Under the pieces are notes generated by a model. It saw nothing but the letters and a program-made list of their open reading frames with translations. It was not told the DNA's origin and searched no databases. The position numbers and the translations under genes were made by a program. Positions 54,795-63,614 of a stretch of DNA of 64,000 bases are shown here, piece after piece. Source of the DNA: CBDCTM01 sp965222005 (GTDB taxonomy: Bacteria > Bacteroidota > Bacteroidia > Chitinophagales > Saprospiraceae). How positions within the stretch are numbered: position 1 is the stretch's first letter; each line of letters begins with the position of its first letter. The stretch is from the NCBI GenBank assembly GCA_965222005.1, contig OZ244935.1, positions 1,550,001-1,614,000 of the forward strand, in the 5' to 3' direction.

Positions 54795-55751
54795 TCATGC
54801 ACGTTTCATCAAACCCTTTGCCTGGCCGACCCAATTGTCGCGCCGAATGCGGCCCGGAAAAAAACGGATCGCATCGGTCAGCTTTTCGATTAGCTCATCG
54901 TTGAGCTGGCTAATTTGTTGGTAAGTATAAATGCCAACTTCATTGAGTTTTTCTTCCAAAAAAGGGCCAATCCCTTCGATGTGCTGGAGAGCATCCTTCT
55001 CGCTATTAGAAGCCTTGGGCAACTGTTTGCCCAGCGCATTTTGGATGGCCAGGCGCCCTTGCTCGGCGCGCTGGTCGGCTGAAATTTCAAAATCATCATC
55101 GGCAGGTAAAATTTCTTCTACCAGCTCGGCGGTGCTGCGCACCTGCGAAATCTCATCCTTCAGCTGGCTGTTTTCCTGCTCCAGCAGTAGCAGCTTATCT
55201 TCAATAGCACTGAGCCGCTCTATCGTGTTTTGGTAGTTGTTTTGAAGAGTAGCCACTTCCTGATAGCCTCCTATTTCAATAGCCAACTCTTCCTCTTCAT
55301 CGCTTTCGCTACCCTGTTCCGTTAGGTGCTGGATTTCGCGATTCAGCTCCTCTATCTGGCCGGCATAACCGGCATTTCGCGATTGCAATTCGCCGATATA
55401 GTCCTTTGCAATATTCAATTCGCCCTGCAAACGAGTCTTTTCCATTTCGAGCTGCTCCGCCGCATTTTGCATTTCCTCCATCTCCAGTTTGGCTGTCTGT
55501 AGATCGTTTACATGCTGCTCAATCTGATGAAGCAGCGCATCGCTTTTTGCCTGAAGGCTCACCACCTCGTTTTCTTTTTCTTTCAACTGGCGTCGCATCC
55601 TGCGCAATTGCCCCCCCCGAGACCACCTCCCAAAAAGCCAGCCGATCAAGAAAGCTCCGAACAAAAACCCAAGTATGATCAGGCTGTCCATTGTGCCTAT
55701 AGCAGTAAATAATTCTCTCAAAAAATCCAGTACGTTAGCAGTACTCATCAT
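54795..55751 (-). CDS. Membrane-anchored coiled-coil protein with C-terminal helix-hairpin-helix domain
   Basis: A 318-residue protein with an N-terminal membrane helix at about 22-42 (SLIILGFLFGAFLIGWLFGR), a basic stretch, then a long coiled coil to about residue 210 (LQTAKLEMEEMQNAAEQLEM). The C-terminal ~60 residues (LQHIEGIGPFLEEKLNEVGI, YTYQQISQL) form a helix-hairpin-helix domain like those in predicted DNA-binding proteins and at the end of some NADH dehydrogenase-associated or ribosomal proteins. It might tether DNA or another partner to the membrane; this is conjecture. The OmpA-like gene lies 24 nt upstream, so both belong to one minus-strand operon. Confidence 0.72.
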   Translation of the reverse strand: MMSTANVLDFLRELFTAIGTMDSLIILGFLFGAFLIGWLFGRWSRGGQLRRMRRQLKEKENEVVSLQAKSDALLHQIEQHVNDLQTAKLEMEEMQNAAEQLEMEKTRLQGELNIAKDYIGELQSRNAGYAGQIEELNREIQHLTEQGSESDEEEELAIEIGGYQEVATLQNNYQNTIERLSAIEDKLLLLEQENSQLKDEISQVRSTAELVEEILPADDDFEISADQRAEQGRLAIQNALGKQLPKASNSEKDALQHIEGIGPFLEEKLNEVGIYTYQQISQLNDELIEKLTDAIRFFPGRIRRDNWVGQAKGLMKRA

Positions 55752-55775
55752 AGTTGTCAGTTTTTACAGTTCAGT

Positions 55776-56273
55776 TCATTGAACGGCTTGGTTGATGATC
55801 GAAAACTGAAGCGGTGCCGGCAGTTGCTCGTTTTTAGAGAGGCCGTGTTTAATGTGTACATGCTCTGTTGCCAGCCCGCGCTCGGCCAGATAGTGTCGAA
55901 TTGCCTCTGCCCGCGCCAGGCCCAGATTGCTGTAGGCACGGGTAGTCACATCGCGCTCGCTGGGTCGATAGCTGCCATGAATTTGCAGCGCTTTGCCGGG
56001 ATCATGCAACAAATAGAGCAGCACGGAATCCAAAAAAGCCTCATTATTTTTGCTTAGATGAAGCTCGGCACTATTAGAGGCAAAGGAAAATTGTTCATAT
56101 CCACTCAGCAATGCCACACCCCCATCCATGAGGCGAAGATCGCTCTTTGGCGCTTCCTGGGAGCTGGTAGAGGTCGCTGAGCCACAATGCTGCTTGATCT
56201 CACAAACGTAGTAGTAGCGCGCAAAAGCGGTCCAAATACAGAACAACAAAAATCCGGAAAAAAAGTATCTCAT
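55776..56273 (-). CDS. Small OmpA-like envelope protein
   Basis: A 165-residue protein with an N-terminal hydrophobic segment (MRYFFSGFLLFCIWTAFARY), a short linker with two Cys (VCEIKQHC), and an OmpA-like C-terminal half (FASNSAELHLSKNNEAFLDS, LQIHGSYRPSERDVTTRAYS, NLGLARAEAIRHYL). The OmpA core has SYRPSER where TDxxG is usual, so peptidoglycan binding may be changed. It is first in an operon with the helix-hairpin-helix gene and may link the envelope to that membrane protein. Confidence 0.7.
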   Translation of the reverse strand: MRYFFSGFLLFCIWTAFARYYYVCEIKQHCGSATSTSSQEAPKSDLRLMDGGVALLSGYEQFSFASNSAELHLSKNNEAFLDSVLLYLLHDPGKALQIHGSYRPSERDVTTRAYSNLGLARAEAIRHYLAERGLATEHVHIKHGLSKNEQLPAPLQFSIINQAVQ

Positions 56274-56349
56274 AGTAGTAGCTGTGTCGGCAATTCAATT
56301 ATACACGCTTGCTAAATTAAAGTAGATTTTGAAAACTATTCATTTAGAA

Positions 56350-56498
56350 GTATGTTTAATTTTAGTTTTTCTTTTAATATGAAATGGATTTCACAGCTGG
56401 GCGAAGCTCCTTTTGAGCGTCGTACCTAGACGGTACGGAGCGAAAAATAGCTGAAGTATAGCGAAGAAAGCCTTTCATATTAGTGAAAATATTAATTT
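56350..56498. repeat. 149-bp palindromic MITE-like repeat, copy 2
   Basis: This is the second copy of the element at 10697-10845, in the same orientation, equal in length and differing at five positions. It keeps the CGTACC/GGTACG hairpin. It lies between the divergent OmpA-like and xerD genes, 73 nt before the xerD start. Confidence 0.8.
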
Positions 56499-56571
56499 TC
56501 AACATACTCTAAATTTACACAAAATGAGTAAGTATCCAAAAATTGGAACGAAATAGCAAATTGCACATTGT

Positions 56572-57504
56572 ATGAACTGGCATCCCTACCTGCAAGGCTT
56601 CAAATCCTACCTGATGCTCGAACGCTCGCTTTCGGGCCATTCCGTGGATGCCTACTTACGGGATGTAGCCAAGTTGGTGCAGTATCTGGAATTGCAGGCT
56701 CTATCTCTCTCACCGCTCGAGATTCAGCTTGAACAACTCGAAGCCTTTATCTTTTGGCTGAACGGGCTGGGCCTTGGCGATCGCTCCCAGGCGCGCATCC
56801 TTTCCGGTATCAAAGCCTTTTATAAGTACCTGCTCATGGAAGACCTCATCAATACCGACCCTACCCACCTGCTGGAAGGCCCGCGGCTCAAACGCAAGAT
56901 TCCCGAAGTACTCAGCTACGAAGAAGTGATGCGCATGCTGGCCGCTATTGATCTGAGCCAGCCACAAGGCACGCGCAACCGGGCCATCCTCGAAACGCTG
57001 TACGCATGTGGCCTGCGAGTGAGCGAGCTCCTCAATCTGAAAATATCCAATCTTTTTTTTGAAATTGGTTTTATAAAAGTAATCGGCAAAAACGACAAGG
57101 AGCGCATCGTCCCCATCGGGGAGGGTGCCATCAAGCATATCCGATTGTACCAAGACAATGTTCGGAAGCTGCAAAGCAATATTCACCCGGAAGATGAAAA
57201 TATACTGTTTTTGAACCGGCGCGGCAGAAAATTGAGTCGTGTTATGGTCTTTCTGGTCGTCAAACAGGCCGCCAAAGATGCAGCTATCGCCAAGCGTGTG
57301 AGCCCACACACCTTCCGCCATTCCTTTGCTACCCACCTCATCGAAGGCGGCGCCGACCTCAAGGCTGTGCAGGATATGCTCGGCCACGAATCCATCACCA
57401 CCACCGAAATATACACCCACCTCGATACAGACTATCTCAAGGATACAGTAATGAGCTTTCATCCACGAAATCAAGGATTGAAAAGTAGAAAGGAGATAAA
57501 ATGA
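56572..57504 (+). CDS. xerD: Tyrosine recombinase XerD
   Basis: A 310-residue site-specific recombinase that resolves chromosome dimers at dif with its partner XerC. The N-terminal SAM-like domain covers about 1-95 (YLQGFKSYLMLERSLSGHSV), the catalytic domain the rest. The active residues are all present: Arg in YACGLRVSELLNL, Lys in the GKNDKERIVPI hairpin, HTFRHSFATHL (His, Arg), LGHESITTTEIYTH (His and the nucleophile Tyr). The length is normal. The next gene overlaps loosely at its upstream frame, but its true start lies 57 nt further on. Confidence 0.93.
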   Translation: MNWHPYLQGFKSYLMLERSLSGHSVDAYLRDVAKLVQYLELQALSLSPLEIQLEQLEAFIFWLNGLGLGDRSQARILSGIKAFYKYLLMEDLINTDPTHLLEGPRLKRKIPEVLSYEEVMRMLAAIDLSQPQGTRNRAILETLYACGLRVSELLNLKISNLFFEIGFIKVIGKNDKERIVPIGEGAIKHIRLYQDNVRKLQSNIHPEDENILFLNRRGRKLSRVMVFLVVKQAAKDAAIAKRVSPHTFRHSFATHLIEGGADLKAVQDMLGHESITTTEIYTHLDTDYLKDTVMSFHPRNQGLKSRKEIK

Positions 57505-57560
57505 CGAGCCACAAATACCCCTTTCAAGCTTTATTCGTTTATTTTGTGGAGTTGTTAGCG

Positions 57561-59195
57561 ATGAAAAAAAATAAGCCCTTTTCTGTAGCCCTGCTAGCCT
57601 TTTTCCTAAGTTGCCTCCTCAGCAGCTGTGCTAATATTGTAGCGCCGACCGGTGGCCCGCGCGATGAGCAACCGCCCCGCCTCGACAGTCTGGCATCCAC
57701 GCCCAATATGCAAACCAATTTCAAAAAACAAGATATCCTGCTCGCATTCGATGAATGGCTCAAGCTTCAGGATGTATTCAATCAGGTGGTGGTTTCTCCT
57801 CCGCTGGATTACCAACCGGAAGTGCGGCTAAAAAAGAAAAACGTCATTTTTGAGTTTGATGGGCGGGAAGAGCTGCGCCCGGATGCTACCTATGTCATCA
57901 ATTTTGGTACTGCCGTGCGCGACCTCACAGAGGGCAATGAAGTACCCAACCTCCGCTTTGTGTTTTCCACAGGCCAGTACATTGACTCTTTGCAGTTGAA
58001 TGGTCGTGTGCTGGATGCGGTGAGCGGTGAGCCGGTAGAAAAAATATTGGTAATGTTGTATGATAACCTGGCCGATTCGGTGGTCCGATCCGTAAAACCT
58101 TTCTATTTTGCCCGCACCGACAAGCAAGGCAATTTCAGTATCGGAAATCTTAAAAAAGATACATTTAAAGTGTTTGCACTCAGCGGGCTTGATTATTATT
58201 ACAATAATTCAAAAGAGCAGATCGGCTTTCTGGACACGCCCATTTGGCTGTCGGATACCACGCAGCCACAGCTTACCATCAAGCTGTTTGCCGAACAACA
58301 AGCATTGCGGTTGCTGAAGGCGAATACGGAGCAGTACGGTTTGCTGAAACTCATTTTCAATGCCGATCCCCAAAATGTTGCTATCAGCTTTGCCGACATC
58401 GACCCTCCGCCAATTACCGAGTACGACCGGGATACCATCAAGCTTTGGTACGGCCTGGCGGATACGGCTCAGTGGGCGGTGTATGTGCGCACTGACAGCA
58501 CGAACACAGACACTACATGGGTAAAGCCAAAAGGAAAGGCAGCCTTTCTGGCCGATAACAGGCTCAAATTGAGCGAACCCCGGATACTCCAAAGGCGCAG
58601 CAACATCAAACCCGGCCAACCAATCAGCCTGGCATTCAGCCAGCCTCTGACCCGCTTTGATACCGCTAAGATCAGGCTTTTGGAAGATACCCTACATACG
58701 GTAGTAGTGCCTACTATTCAAATCGACTCCACCAACCAGCGGCAGCTGGTAATCGACTATGCCTGGAAGCCGTCAATGCCCTATCTTTTGGAGCTCCAGG
58801 CAAATGCAGTCACCAATCTGTACGGGCAGCGCAACGATACCCTCCAACTCAACTACCTGGCTGCTACACCTGCGCAATTTGGCGATCTCCGGCTGATTCT
58901 GGAAGACTTGGACAGCACGCAGCAGTACATAGTGCAGTTGCGCGATAAGGGAGACCAGCTGATAGACCAGCTATCGGTAAGCGGGCTGAGTGTTTTTCAA
59001 AAGGAGTACAAAACCCTGAATCCGGGTCAGTACCAGCTGCACATCATTGAGGATAGCAATGCCAATGGTCGCTGGGATAGCGGAAACTATGATGGGCGGC
59101 GCCAACCGGAAAGGCTCCTACAAAAAAAACTGGAAGAACTGCGGGCCGATTGGGAGGTAGAGGCTACCGTGCAGGTAGCAGGCAATCTTCGATAA
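57561..59195 (+). CDS. Lipoprotein with N-terminal Ig-like (Big_5) domain
   Basis: A 544-residue exported protein. Signal peptide MKKNKPFSVALLAFFLSCLL ends in the lipobox SSC. The family motif ANIVAPTGGPRDEQPPRLDS follows, then a Big_5 Ig-like domain (about 40-140, ILLAFDEWLKLQDVFNQVVV), with a carboxypeptidase-like beta domain after it (LNGRVLDAVSGEPVEKILVM). It is a common Bacteroidota lipoprotein of unknown role. The ATG at 57561 gives the signal peptide; the frame from 57501 overlaps the xerD stop and is less likely. It probably shares a transcript with xerD. Confidence 0.85.
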   Translation: MKKNKPFSVALLAFFLSCLLSSCANIVAPTGGPRDEQPPRLDSLASTPNMQTNFKKQDILLAFDEWLKLQDVFNQVVVSPPLDYQPEVRLKKKNVIFEFDGREELRPDATYVINFGTAVRDLTEGNEVPNLRFVFSTGQYIDSLQLNGRVLDAVSGEPVEKILVMLYDNLADSVVRSVKPFYFARTDKQGNFSIGNLKKDTFKVFALSGLDYYYNNSKEQIGFLDTPIWLSDTTQPQLTIKLFAEQQALRLLKANTEQYGLLKLIFNADPQNVAISFADIDPPPITEYDRDTIKLWYGLADTAQWAVYVRTDSTNTDTTWVKPKGKAAFLADNRLKLSEPRILQRRSNIKPGQPISLAFSQPLTRFDTAKIRLLEDTLHTVVVPTIQIDSTNQRQLVIDYAWKPSMPYLLELQANAVTNLYGQRNDTLQLNYLAATPAQFGDLRLILEDLDSTQQYIVQLRDKGDQLIDQLSVSGLSVFQKEYKTLNPGQYQLHIIEDSNANGRWDSGNYDGRRQPERLLQKKLEELRADWEVEATVQVAGNLR

Positions 59196-59227
59196 ATTGA
59201 GCCCCCTTCCCTAAATACAAAAAAGCA

Positions 59228-59235
59228 TACCTTTG
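59228..59235 (+). promoter_or_regulatory. lptB: Probable -7 box of lptB, close to its start codon
   Basis: TACCTTTG matches TAnnTTTG and ends only 4 nt before the lptB ATG at 59240, so a transcript started here would have little or no leader. No -33 element is visible at the standard distance. Confidence 0.4.
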
Positions 59236-59239
59236 CGCA

Positions 59240-59986
59240 ATGGTATTGCGAGCAGAACATCTTGTGAAAATATATGGCCGCCGAAAGGTGGTCAATGACG
59301 TCTCGATAGAGGTGAATCAGGGTGAAATCGTTGGGCTTTTGGGGCCGAATGGAGCTGGTAAAACGACTACATTTTATATGATCGTAGGCTTTATTGGCCC
59401 CAATGATGGACAGGTATTTCTCGATAGCAACGATATTACCAGCTTGCCGATGTATAAAAGAGCGCAACGGGGGGTGGGCTATCTGCCCCAGGAACCTTCC
59501 GTATTTCGCAAGTTGAGCGTGGAAGACAATTTGATGGCGGTGCTCGAAATGATGCCGTACTCCAAAAAGGAACGGATGGAACGGATGGAATCGCTGCTTG
59601 GCGAATTTGGCCTGGGGCGTGTCCGGACAAGCAAAGGCGATACGCTTTCAGGTGGTGAGCGACGGCGCACAGAAATTGCCCGCGCATTGGCTACCAGCCC
59701 CAATTTCATTCTGTTGGATGAGCCCTTTGCCGGTATCGACCCCATTGCTGTAGAGGATATTCAGTCGATAGTGGCTAAATTGAAAACCAAAAATATCGGC
59801 ATTCTCATCACCGATCACAATGTACAGGAAACCCTTTCCATCACCGACCGGGCCTATCTGATGTTTGAAGGCAGCATCCTCAAAGCCGGCACGGCAGAAG
59901 AGTTGGCAGCCGATGAGATGGTGCGCAAAGTGTACTTAGGCAAGCACTTCAAGCTGCGCCGCAAGGTGATCGATCAGGAAGAATAG
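59240..59986 (+). CDS. lptB: LPS export ABC transporter ATP-binding protein LptB
   Basis: A 248-residue ATPase that powers extraction of lipopolysaccharide from the inner membrane with LptF and LptG. Walker A is GPNGAGKTTTFYMIVG, typical of LptB; also GVGYLPQEPSVFRKLSVEDN (Q-loop), LSGGERRRTEIARAL (signature), FILLDEPFAGIDPIAVEDIQ (Walker B) and ILITDHNVQETL (switch His). lptF and lptG are not in the window, which is normal as they are often unlinked. Its last 13 nt overlap the end of the convergent LysE gene. Confidence 0.95.
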   Translation: MVLRAEHLVKIYGRRKVVNDVSIEVNQGEIVGLLGPNGAGKTTTFYMIVGFIGPNDGQVFLDSNDITSLPMYKRAQRGVGYLPQEPSVFRKLSVEDNLMAVLEMMPYSKKERMERMESLLGEFGLGRVRTSKGDTLSGGERRRTEIARALATSPNFILLDEPFAGIDPIAVEDIQSIVAKLKTKNIGILITDHNVQETLSITDRAYLMFEGSILKAGTAEELAADEMVRKVYLGKHFKLRRKVIDQEE

Positions 59987-60618
59987 CTATAGGCCAGCAC
60001 CCGGATCATTAAGCCTACCCCAAATAGTATTAGCACAATGCCCACTACCCGCCGGGTGAATAAAATGTAGTGTGGCTTTAGGTAGCGACCTACCAGCTTG
60101 GCCATCACCACTTTAAACGTATCGGTCAAAATGATCGTCAGTAATATGCCAGAATAAAACAGCAAGGCATTGTCAGTGCTGAGCGGGTCTTTCACAAACA
60201 TAGCCCCGGATATACTGACCCAAAAGAAAAAAGTAAAAGGGTTGAGGGTATTGATAAGAAAGCCTTTGGTAAATAAGGCTAAATAGGTGGCGGCTTTTTT
60301 TCTTTTGCTTTGCTCGCGAAGCCGCACCTCCAGCGGTTGAATTACTAAAAAGCCAATCCCCAAGAGGATCAAAATGATCCCGCCAAGGATCCCAAGCCAT
60401 AAAGTGAAGCCCGGCCACTCTGCGATATGTATAATATATGTAAGTCCCCAATACACTGAAAGGATAAACAGCAGGTCGCTGATCCAGATGCCGAGCCCTA
60501 CCATCATGCCGGCGCGGAAGCCGCGCTCCAGTCCCGTTTGGATCAAAGCAAAAAGGATCGGGCCAACCAATATGCTTAGGGTGAGCCCCCAAAGTATTCC
60601 TTGTACAAATAAATTCAT
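59974..60618 (-). CDS. LysE family amino-acid exporter
   Basis: A 214-residue inner-membrane protein with about six helices (LFVQGILWGLTLSILVGPIL, LWLGILGGIILILLGIGFLV, LLFYSGILLTIILTDTFKVV). The opening GPILFALIQTGLERGFRAGM fits the LysE/RhtB motif. Members export basic or neutral amino acids; the substrate here is open. It follows yjbQ by 3 nt on the minus strand, so the two are one operon, and it ends by overlapping lptB. Confidence 0.88.
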   Translation of the reverse strand: MNLFVQGILWGLTLSILVGPILFALIQTGLERGFRAGMMVGLGIWISDLLFILSVYWGLTYIIHIAEWPGFTLWLGILGGIILILLGIGFLVIQPLEVRLREQSKRKKAATYLALFTKGFLINTLNPFTFFFWVSISGAMFVKDPLSTDNALLFYSGILLTIILTDTFKVVMAKLVGRYLKPHYILFTRRVVGIVLILFGVGLMIRVLAYSYSS

Positions 60619-60621
60619 GGA

Positions 60622-61032
60622 TTAGCTGTAGAGGGTCGCAACCAACTTTCGGGCGCCACCATGCTCGCGGAACTCGCACAGATATATGCCCTGCCAGGTA
60701 CCAAAATTGAGCCGTCCATCGCTGATGGGAATACTGACAGAGCTGCCCGTTAGCGCCGCTTTTATGTGAGCAGGCATGTCATCGGGCCCTTCCATAGTAT
60801 GAGTAAGAAAGGGGAGGTTTTCAGGCACCAGGTGATTGAAAATAGATTCAAAATCGGTACGGACACTAGGGTCTGCATTCTCATTAATGATAAGCCCGGC
60901 AGAGGTGTGTTTGATGAAAATATGGAGAAGGCCCGTTGCTGGCAACTCGCCAAGCTGGTTGACGACTTCCGGGGTAATCAAATGGTAGCCACGCGGCCGT
61001 GGGCTAAGGCTAAAGCTTTTTTGAACAATCAT
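60622..61032 (-). CDS. YjbQ family protein (UPF0047)
   Basis: A 136-residue protein of the YjbQ/UPF0047 family, which forms a trimer and has been reported to have weak thiamine-phosphate synthase activity. The hallmark is IKHTSAGLIINENADPSVRT, with His and Asp lining the site. The C-terminal part is NFGTWQGIYLCEFREHGGAR. The length is standard. It leads a two-gene operon with the LysE exporter; no functional link is known. A TATATTTG promoter box lies about 45 nt upstream. Confidence 0.9.
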   Translation of the reverse strand: MIVQKSFSLSPRPRGYHLITPEVVNQLGELPATGLLHIFIKHTSAGLIINENADPSVRTDFESIFNHLVPENLPFLTHTMEGPDDMPAHIKAALTGSSVSIPISDGRLNFGTWQGIYLCEFREHGGARKLVATLYS

Positions 61033-61077
61033 CCGACAGGCAATTTATGCGCGCTTGCTAAGAATCGGTTTTGAATG

Positions 61078-61085
61078 CAAATATA
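61078..61085 (-). promoter_or_regulatory. Probable -7 box of the yjbQ-lysE operon
   Basis: Read on the minus strand it is TATATTTG, a full TAnnTTTG match, 45 nt before the yjbQ ATG. No clear TTTG at -33. Confidence 0.5.
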
Positions 61086-61220
61086 AGCAATCGGACTGGC
61101 TGGGTGGATGGTTAAAGCAAGGGAGCGGAATCTCTTATTCATAAGCGCGTCTCCTACGCATGCAGATCGGCCACAGAAGGCAAAGGGCGATAGCCAGCAA
61201 AAGCAAAGCAATTGGAATAT

Positions 61221-62042
61221 TTATTTTCTGGAATATTCCGGGCAACGGATGTCACCAAAATAGTACACCAGGCCAATACCAAACATGGAATAGCTGTCGT
61301 TGTTTTCACTATTGCCCCGCTGCCGGCCCAGCTCTCCGAGTGGCGAATCCACACCATCGATTTCCAGGGAACGATCCGACAGGCGCACCGCAATGTCACC
61401 GCGCAGCGCTTCCAAATCCTCCATGTCAGGATACACTGTGCTCACATCATCCAGATAATCCGTAAACAAGCGGCGGGTGGCCAGCTCAACATTGATGCTC
61501 CACTCATAGCTCAGATCAAACTTTACGCCCATACCATAAGAAATACCTCCTGCAATGGAGTAATATTCCTCTCCCCGAAACTGCCCTTCGGTGCCCAGTG
61601 GCCGCAAATCTACCATCTCACCATTGATCTCCGCTTTGGGATCAAAATTTAAAATTGTGAAACCTCCAAAGAGGTAGGGCGTCCAAAACTCGGTTTTGCT
61701 ACCGTGGACGTAAGGCAGAAAGTTGAACTCAAACTGTGCCGTGGCATCAAAAACATGAGACTTGAAACTGAGGTTGCGGGCTTGCTCATAGGAATTCTTA
61801 GAATCAGAATCATAGGCACTTACATTGCCATAGTTGGCTGAAAGTTTCAAACAAAGGCGGGTATTAAAGTTGTATCTGCCAATCACCCCCAATGCCAGGC
61901 CCGGTCGGCCGAGGTGAAAATTGGTGTTGAGGTCTCCAAAATAGTTGGACAGGCCGATCCATCCTCCCGCTTCAAAACCCTGCTGCCCAAAGCCCGGCAA
62001 ACACATGCAAGAAATCAGTAATAAAATAAAGAGTCTTTTCAA
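61221..62042 (-). CDS. DUF6089 family outer-membrane protein
   Basis: A 273-residue protein with a signal peptide (MKRLFILLLISCMCLPGFGQ) and a beta-barrel pattern. The opening FEAGGWIGLSNYFGDLNTNF and later GLALGVIGRYNFNTRLCLKL agree with DUF6089, and the ending MFGIGLVYYFGDIRCPEY is typical. Many Bacteroidota carry one such protein near cell-envelope genes; its role is unknown. It stands alone here, with a TAACTTTG promoter box 41 nt upstream. Confidence 0.8.
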   Translation of the reverse strand: MKRLFILLLISCMCLPGFGQQGFEAGGWIGLSNYFGDLNTNFHLGRPGLALGVIGRYNFNTRLCLKLSANYGNVSAYDSDSKNSYEQARNLSFKSHVFDATAQFEFNFLPYVHGSKTEFWTPYLFGGFTILNFDPKAEINGEMVDLRPLGTEGQFRGEEYYSIAGGISYGMGVKFDLSYEWSINVELATRRLFTDYLDDVSTVYPDMEDLEALRGDIAVRLSDRSLEIDGVDSPLGELGRQRGNSENNDSYSMFGIGLVYYFGDIRCPEYSRK

Positions 62043-62082
62043 AGTGTTGGAATTTTAATGTGTGTTCATGAGAAATGAACGG

Positions 62083-62090
62083 CAAAGTTA
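62083..62090 (-). promoter_or_regulatory. Probable -7 box of the DUF6089 gene
   Basis: On the minus strand this reads TAACTTTG, matching TAnnTTTG, 41 nt before the ATG at 62042. Confidence 0.45.
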
Positions 62091-62330
62091 TCATAAAACG
62101 GGCAAAGTATCCACTTTGGTATTTTATTGACGGCCTCCAATGCCTATAATTACCCTGTTTAGGGTAAGCCCGGCTAGCCCCCTTTGTACCCTGCAAAAGA
62201 GCTGCCAGTATCGCTTCAAGGGGCTAATTTTATCGGATTAATCATCAAAACAGTAATTTCCGATTTCAGGTGATTTGCAAAGAAATAAGCAATCTTGAAG
62301 ATATTCGGAAGGGGCGATTTCGAGCCTTAC

Positions 62331-63338
62331 TTACAGGCCTGCTTTGGCGGATATCTCCAACATCCGGTCAATGGATGCCCGCCCCTGCTCGATGACCCAG
62401 TCGGCCAGCTCAATCTCCGGCTGCCCGTATTTCATGCACAGATACAGCTTTTCCAGCGTATTGCGCTTCATGTGAGGGCATTCATTGCAGGCGCAGGTAT
62501 TATTGGGCGGAGCGGGAATGAAAACCTTTCCCGGCGAGGCCTTCTGCATCTGGTGGATGATGCCCGACTCGGTAGCTACTATAAATTCCTGTGCATCGCT
62601 CTCGCGGGTGTAGCGCAGCAGACCACTGGTGGAGCCAATATAGTCGGCTATTTCCAGCAAATGAGGCTCACACTCAGGATGGGCAATGAAACTGGCATCC
62701 GGATGGCGCAGCTGGAGCTTGGTGATCTTTTCATGCGAAAAGATTTCGTGAACCATGCAGGTGCCATTCCACAGCACCAAATCGCGACCTGTTTTTTTGA
62801 TCAGATATTGGCCAAGATTTCGATCAGGAGCAAAGATGATCCCCCGATCTTTGGGGATGCTCTCGATGATGTGCACCGCATTGGTGGAGGTACAGCAAAT
62901 ATCGGTAAGCGTTTTGAGCTCTGCCGTACAGTTGATATAACTCACCACGACATGCTCAGGGTATTTCTCCTTAAACTTTCGGAATAAATGCGGCGGGCAG
63001 GAGTCCGCCAATGAACAGCCAGCCTTCAAATCGGGCAGTAGCACTTTCTTTTGTGGTGACAGCATTTTGGCCGTTTCCGCCATGAAATGAACCCCTGCAA
63101 ACACGATCATATCCGCATCAGTACTGGCCGCCTGCTGCGAAAGGCCAAGGCTGTCGCCGATATAATCGGCAATGTCCTGGATGTCGGCTTCCTGATAATA
63201 ATGCGCCAAAATGATGGCGTTTTTCTCCTTTTTTAGCTGCTCAATGGCCTCGAACAGATCGAGTGTAGGATCTACGTCAATATCCAAAAAGCCATTTTGG
63301 CTGAGGTGTTTCTGAGCTACAGCAAATTCCTGAGACAT
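62331..63338 (-). CDS. nadA: Quinolinate synthase
   Basis: A 335-residue [4Fe-4S] enzyme that condenses iminoaspartate with dihydroxyacetone phosphate to quinolinate, a step of NAD synthesis. Signature parts: ILAHYYQEADIQDIADYIGD, DMIVFAGVHFMAETAKMLSP, LPDLKAGCSLADSC (first cluster Cys), ILWNGTCMVHE-like segment with Cys, HPECEPHLLE, and NTCACNECPHMKRNTLEKLY with the last Cys. The ATG at 63338 gives MSQEFAVAQKHL; the frame open to 63404 is an artefact of the palindromic repeat just upstream. nadB and nadC are not in the window. Confidence 0.94.
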   Translation of the reverse strand: MSQEFAVAQKHLSQNGFLDIDVDPTLDLFEAIEQLKKEKNAIILAHYYQEADIQDIADYIGDSLGLSQQAASTDADMIVFAGVHFMAETAKMLSPQKKVLLPDLKAGCSLADSCPPHLFRKFKEKYPEHVVVSYINCTAELKTLTDICCTSTNAVHIIESIPKDRGIIFAPDRNLGQYLIKKTGRDLVLWNGTCMVHEIFSHEKITKLQLRHPDASFIAHPECEPHLLEIADYIGSTSGLLRYTRESDAQEFIVATESGIIHQMQKASPGKVFIPAPPNNTCACNECPHMKRNTLEKLYLCMKYGQPEIELADWVIEQGRASIDRMLEISAKAGL

Positions 63339-63354
63339 ATGAAAGTAAGGTTTG

Positions 63355-63460
63355 TTCAAAAAAATTAATCCTCTTTTCAATTTTTGAATTAGGCTCCACT
63401 TCACTAGCCTTTGATCGTTCAGCTATCGCCTATTTCAAAAATGTCGGATTTGTTTTTGAA
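63355..63460. repeat. 106-bp palindromic repeat, copy B (upstream of nadA)
   Basis: The inverted copy of the element at 24050-24155, same length. It ends 16 nt before the nadA start codon, so it lies in the nadA leader or promoter. Relative to its gene it points opposite to the mntR-side copy, which favours a mobile palindrome over a conserved RNA switch. Confidence 0.75.
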
Positions 63461-63614
63461 TGTTTCTAAATCGAAAGGTTTACACCTTTATTATCTTCAC
63501 TAAGTGCGTAGTGATAAAGTCTATTGTTTAAAACGACATACCCTGCTTTTTGTTGGCCCCATCCACTCTAGCTTTTGACGGGCATGCAGAGGGGAAGTCT
63601 CATCCCTGGCTTGC

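Noticed and set aside
63339..63404. N-terminal extension of nadA
   Set aside because: The extra residues are encoded by the 106-bp palindromic repeat; the conserved protein starts at the ATG at 63338.
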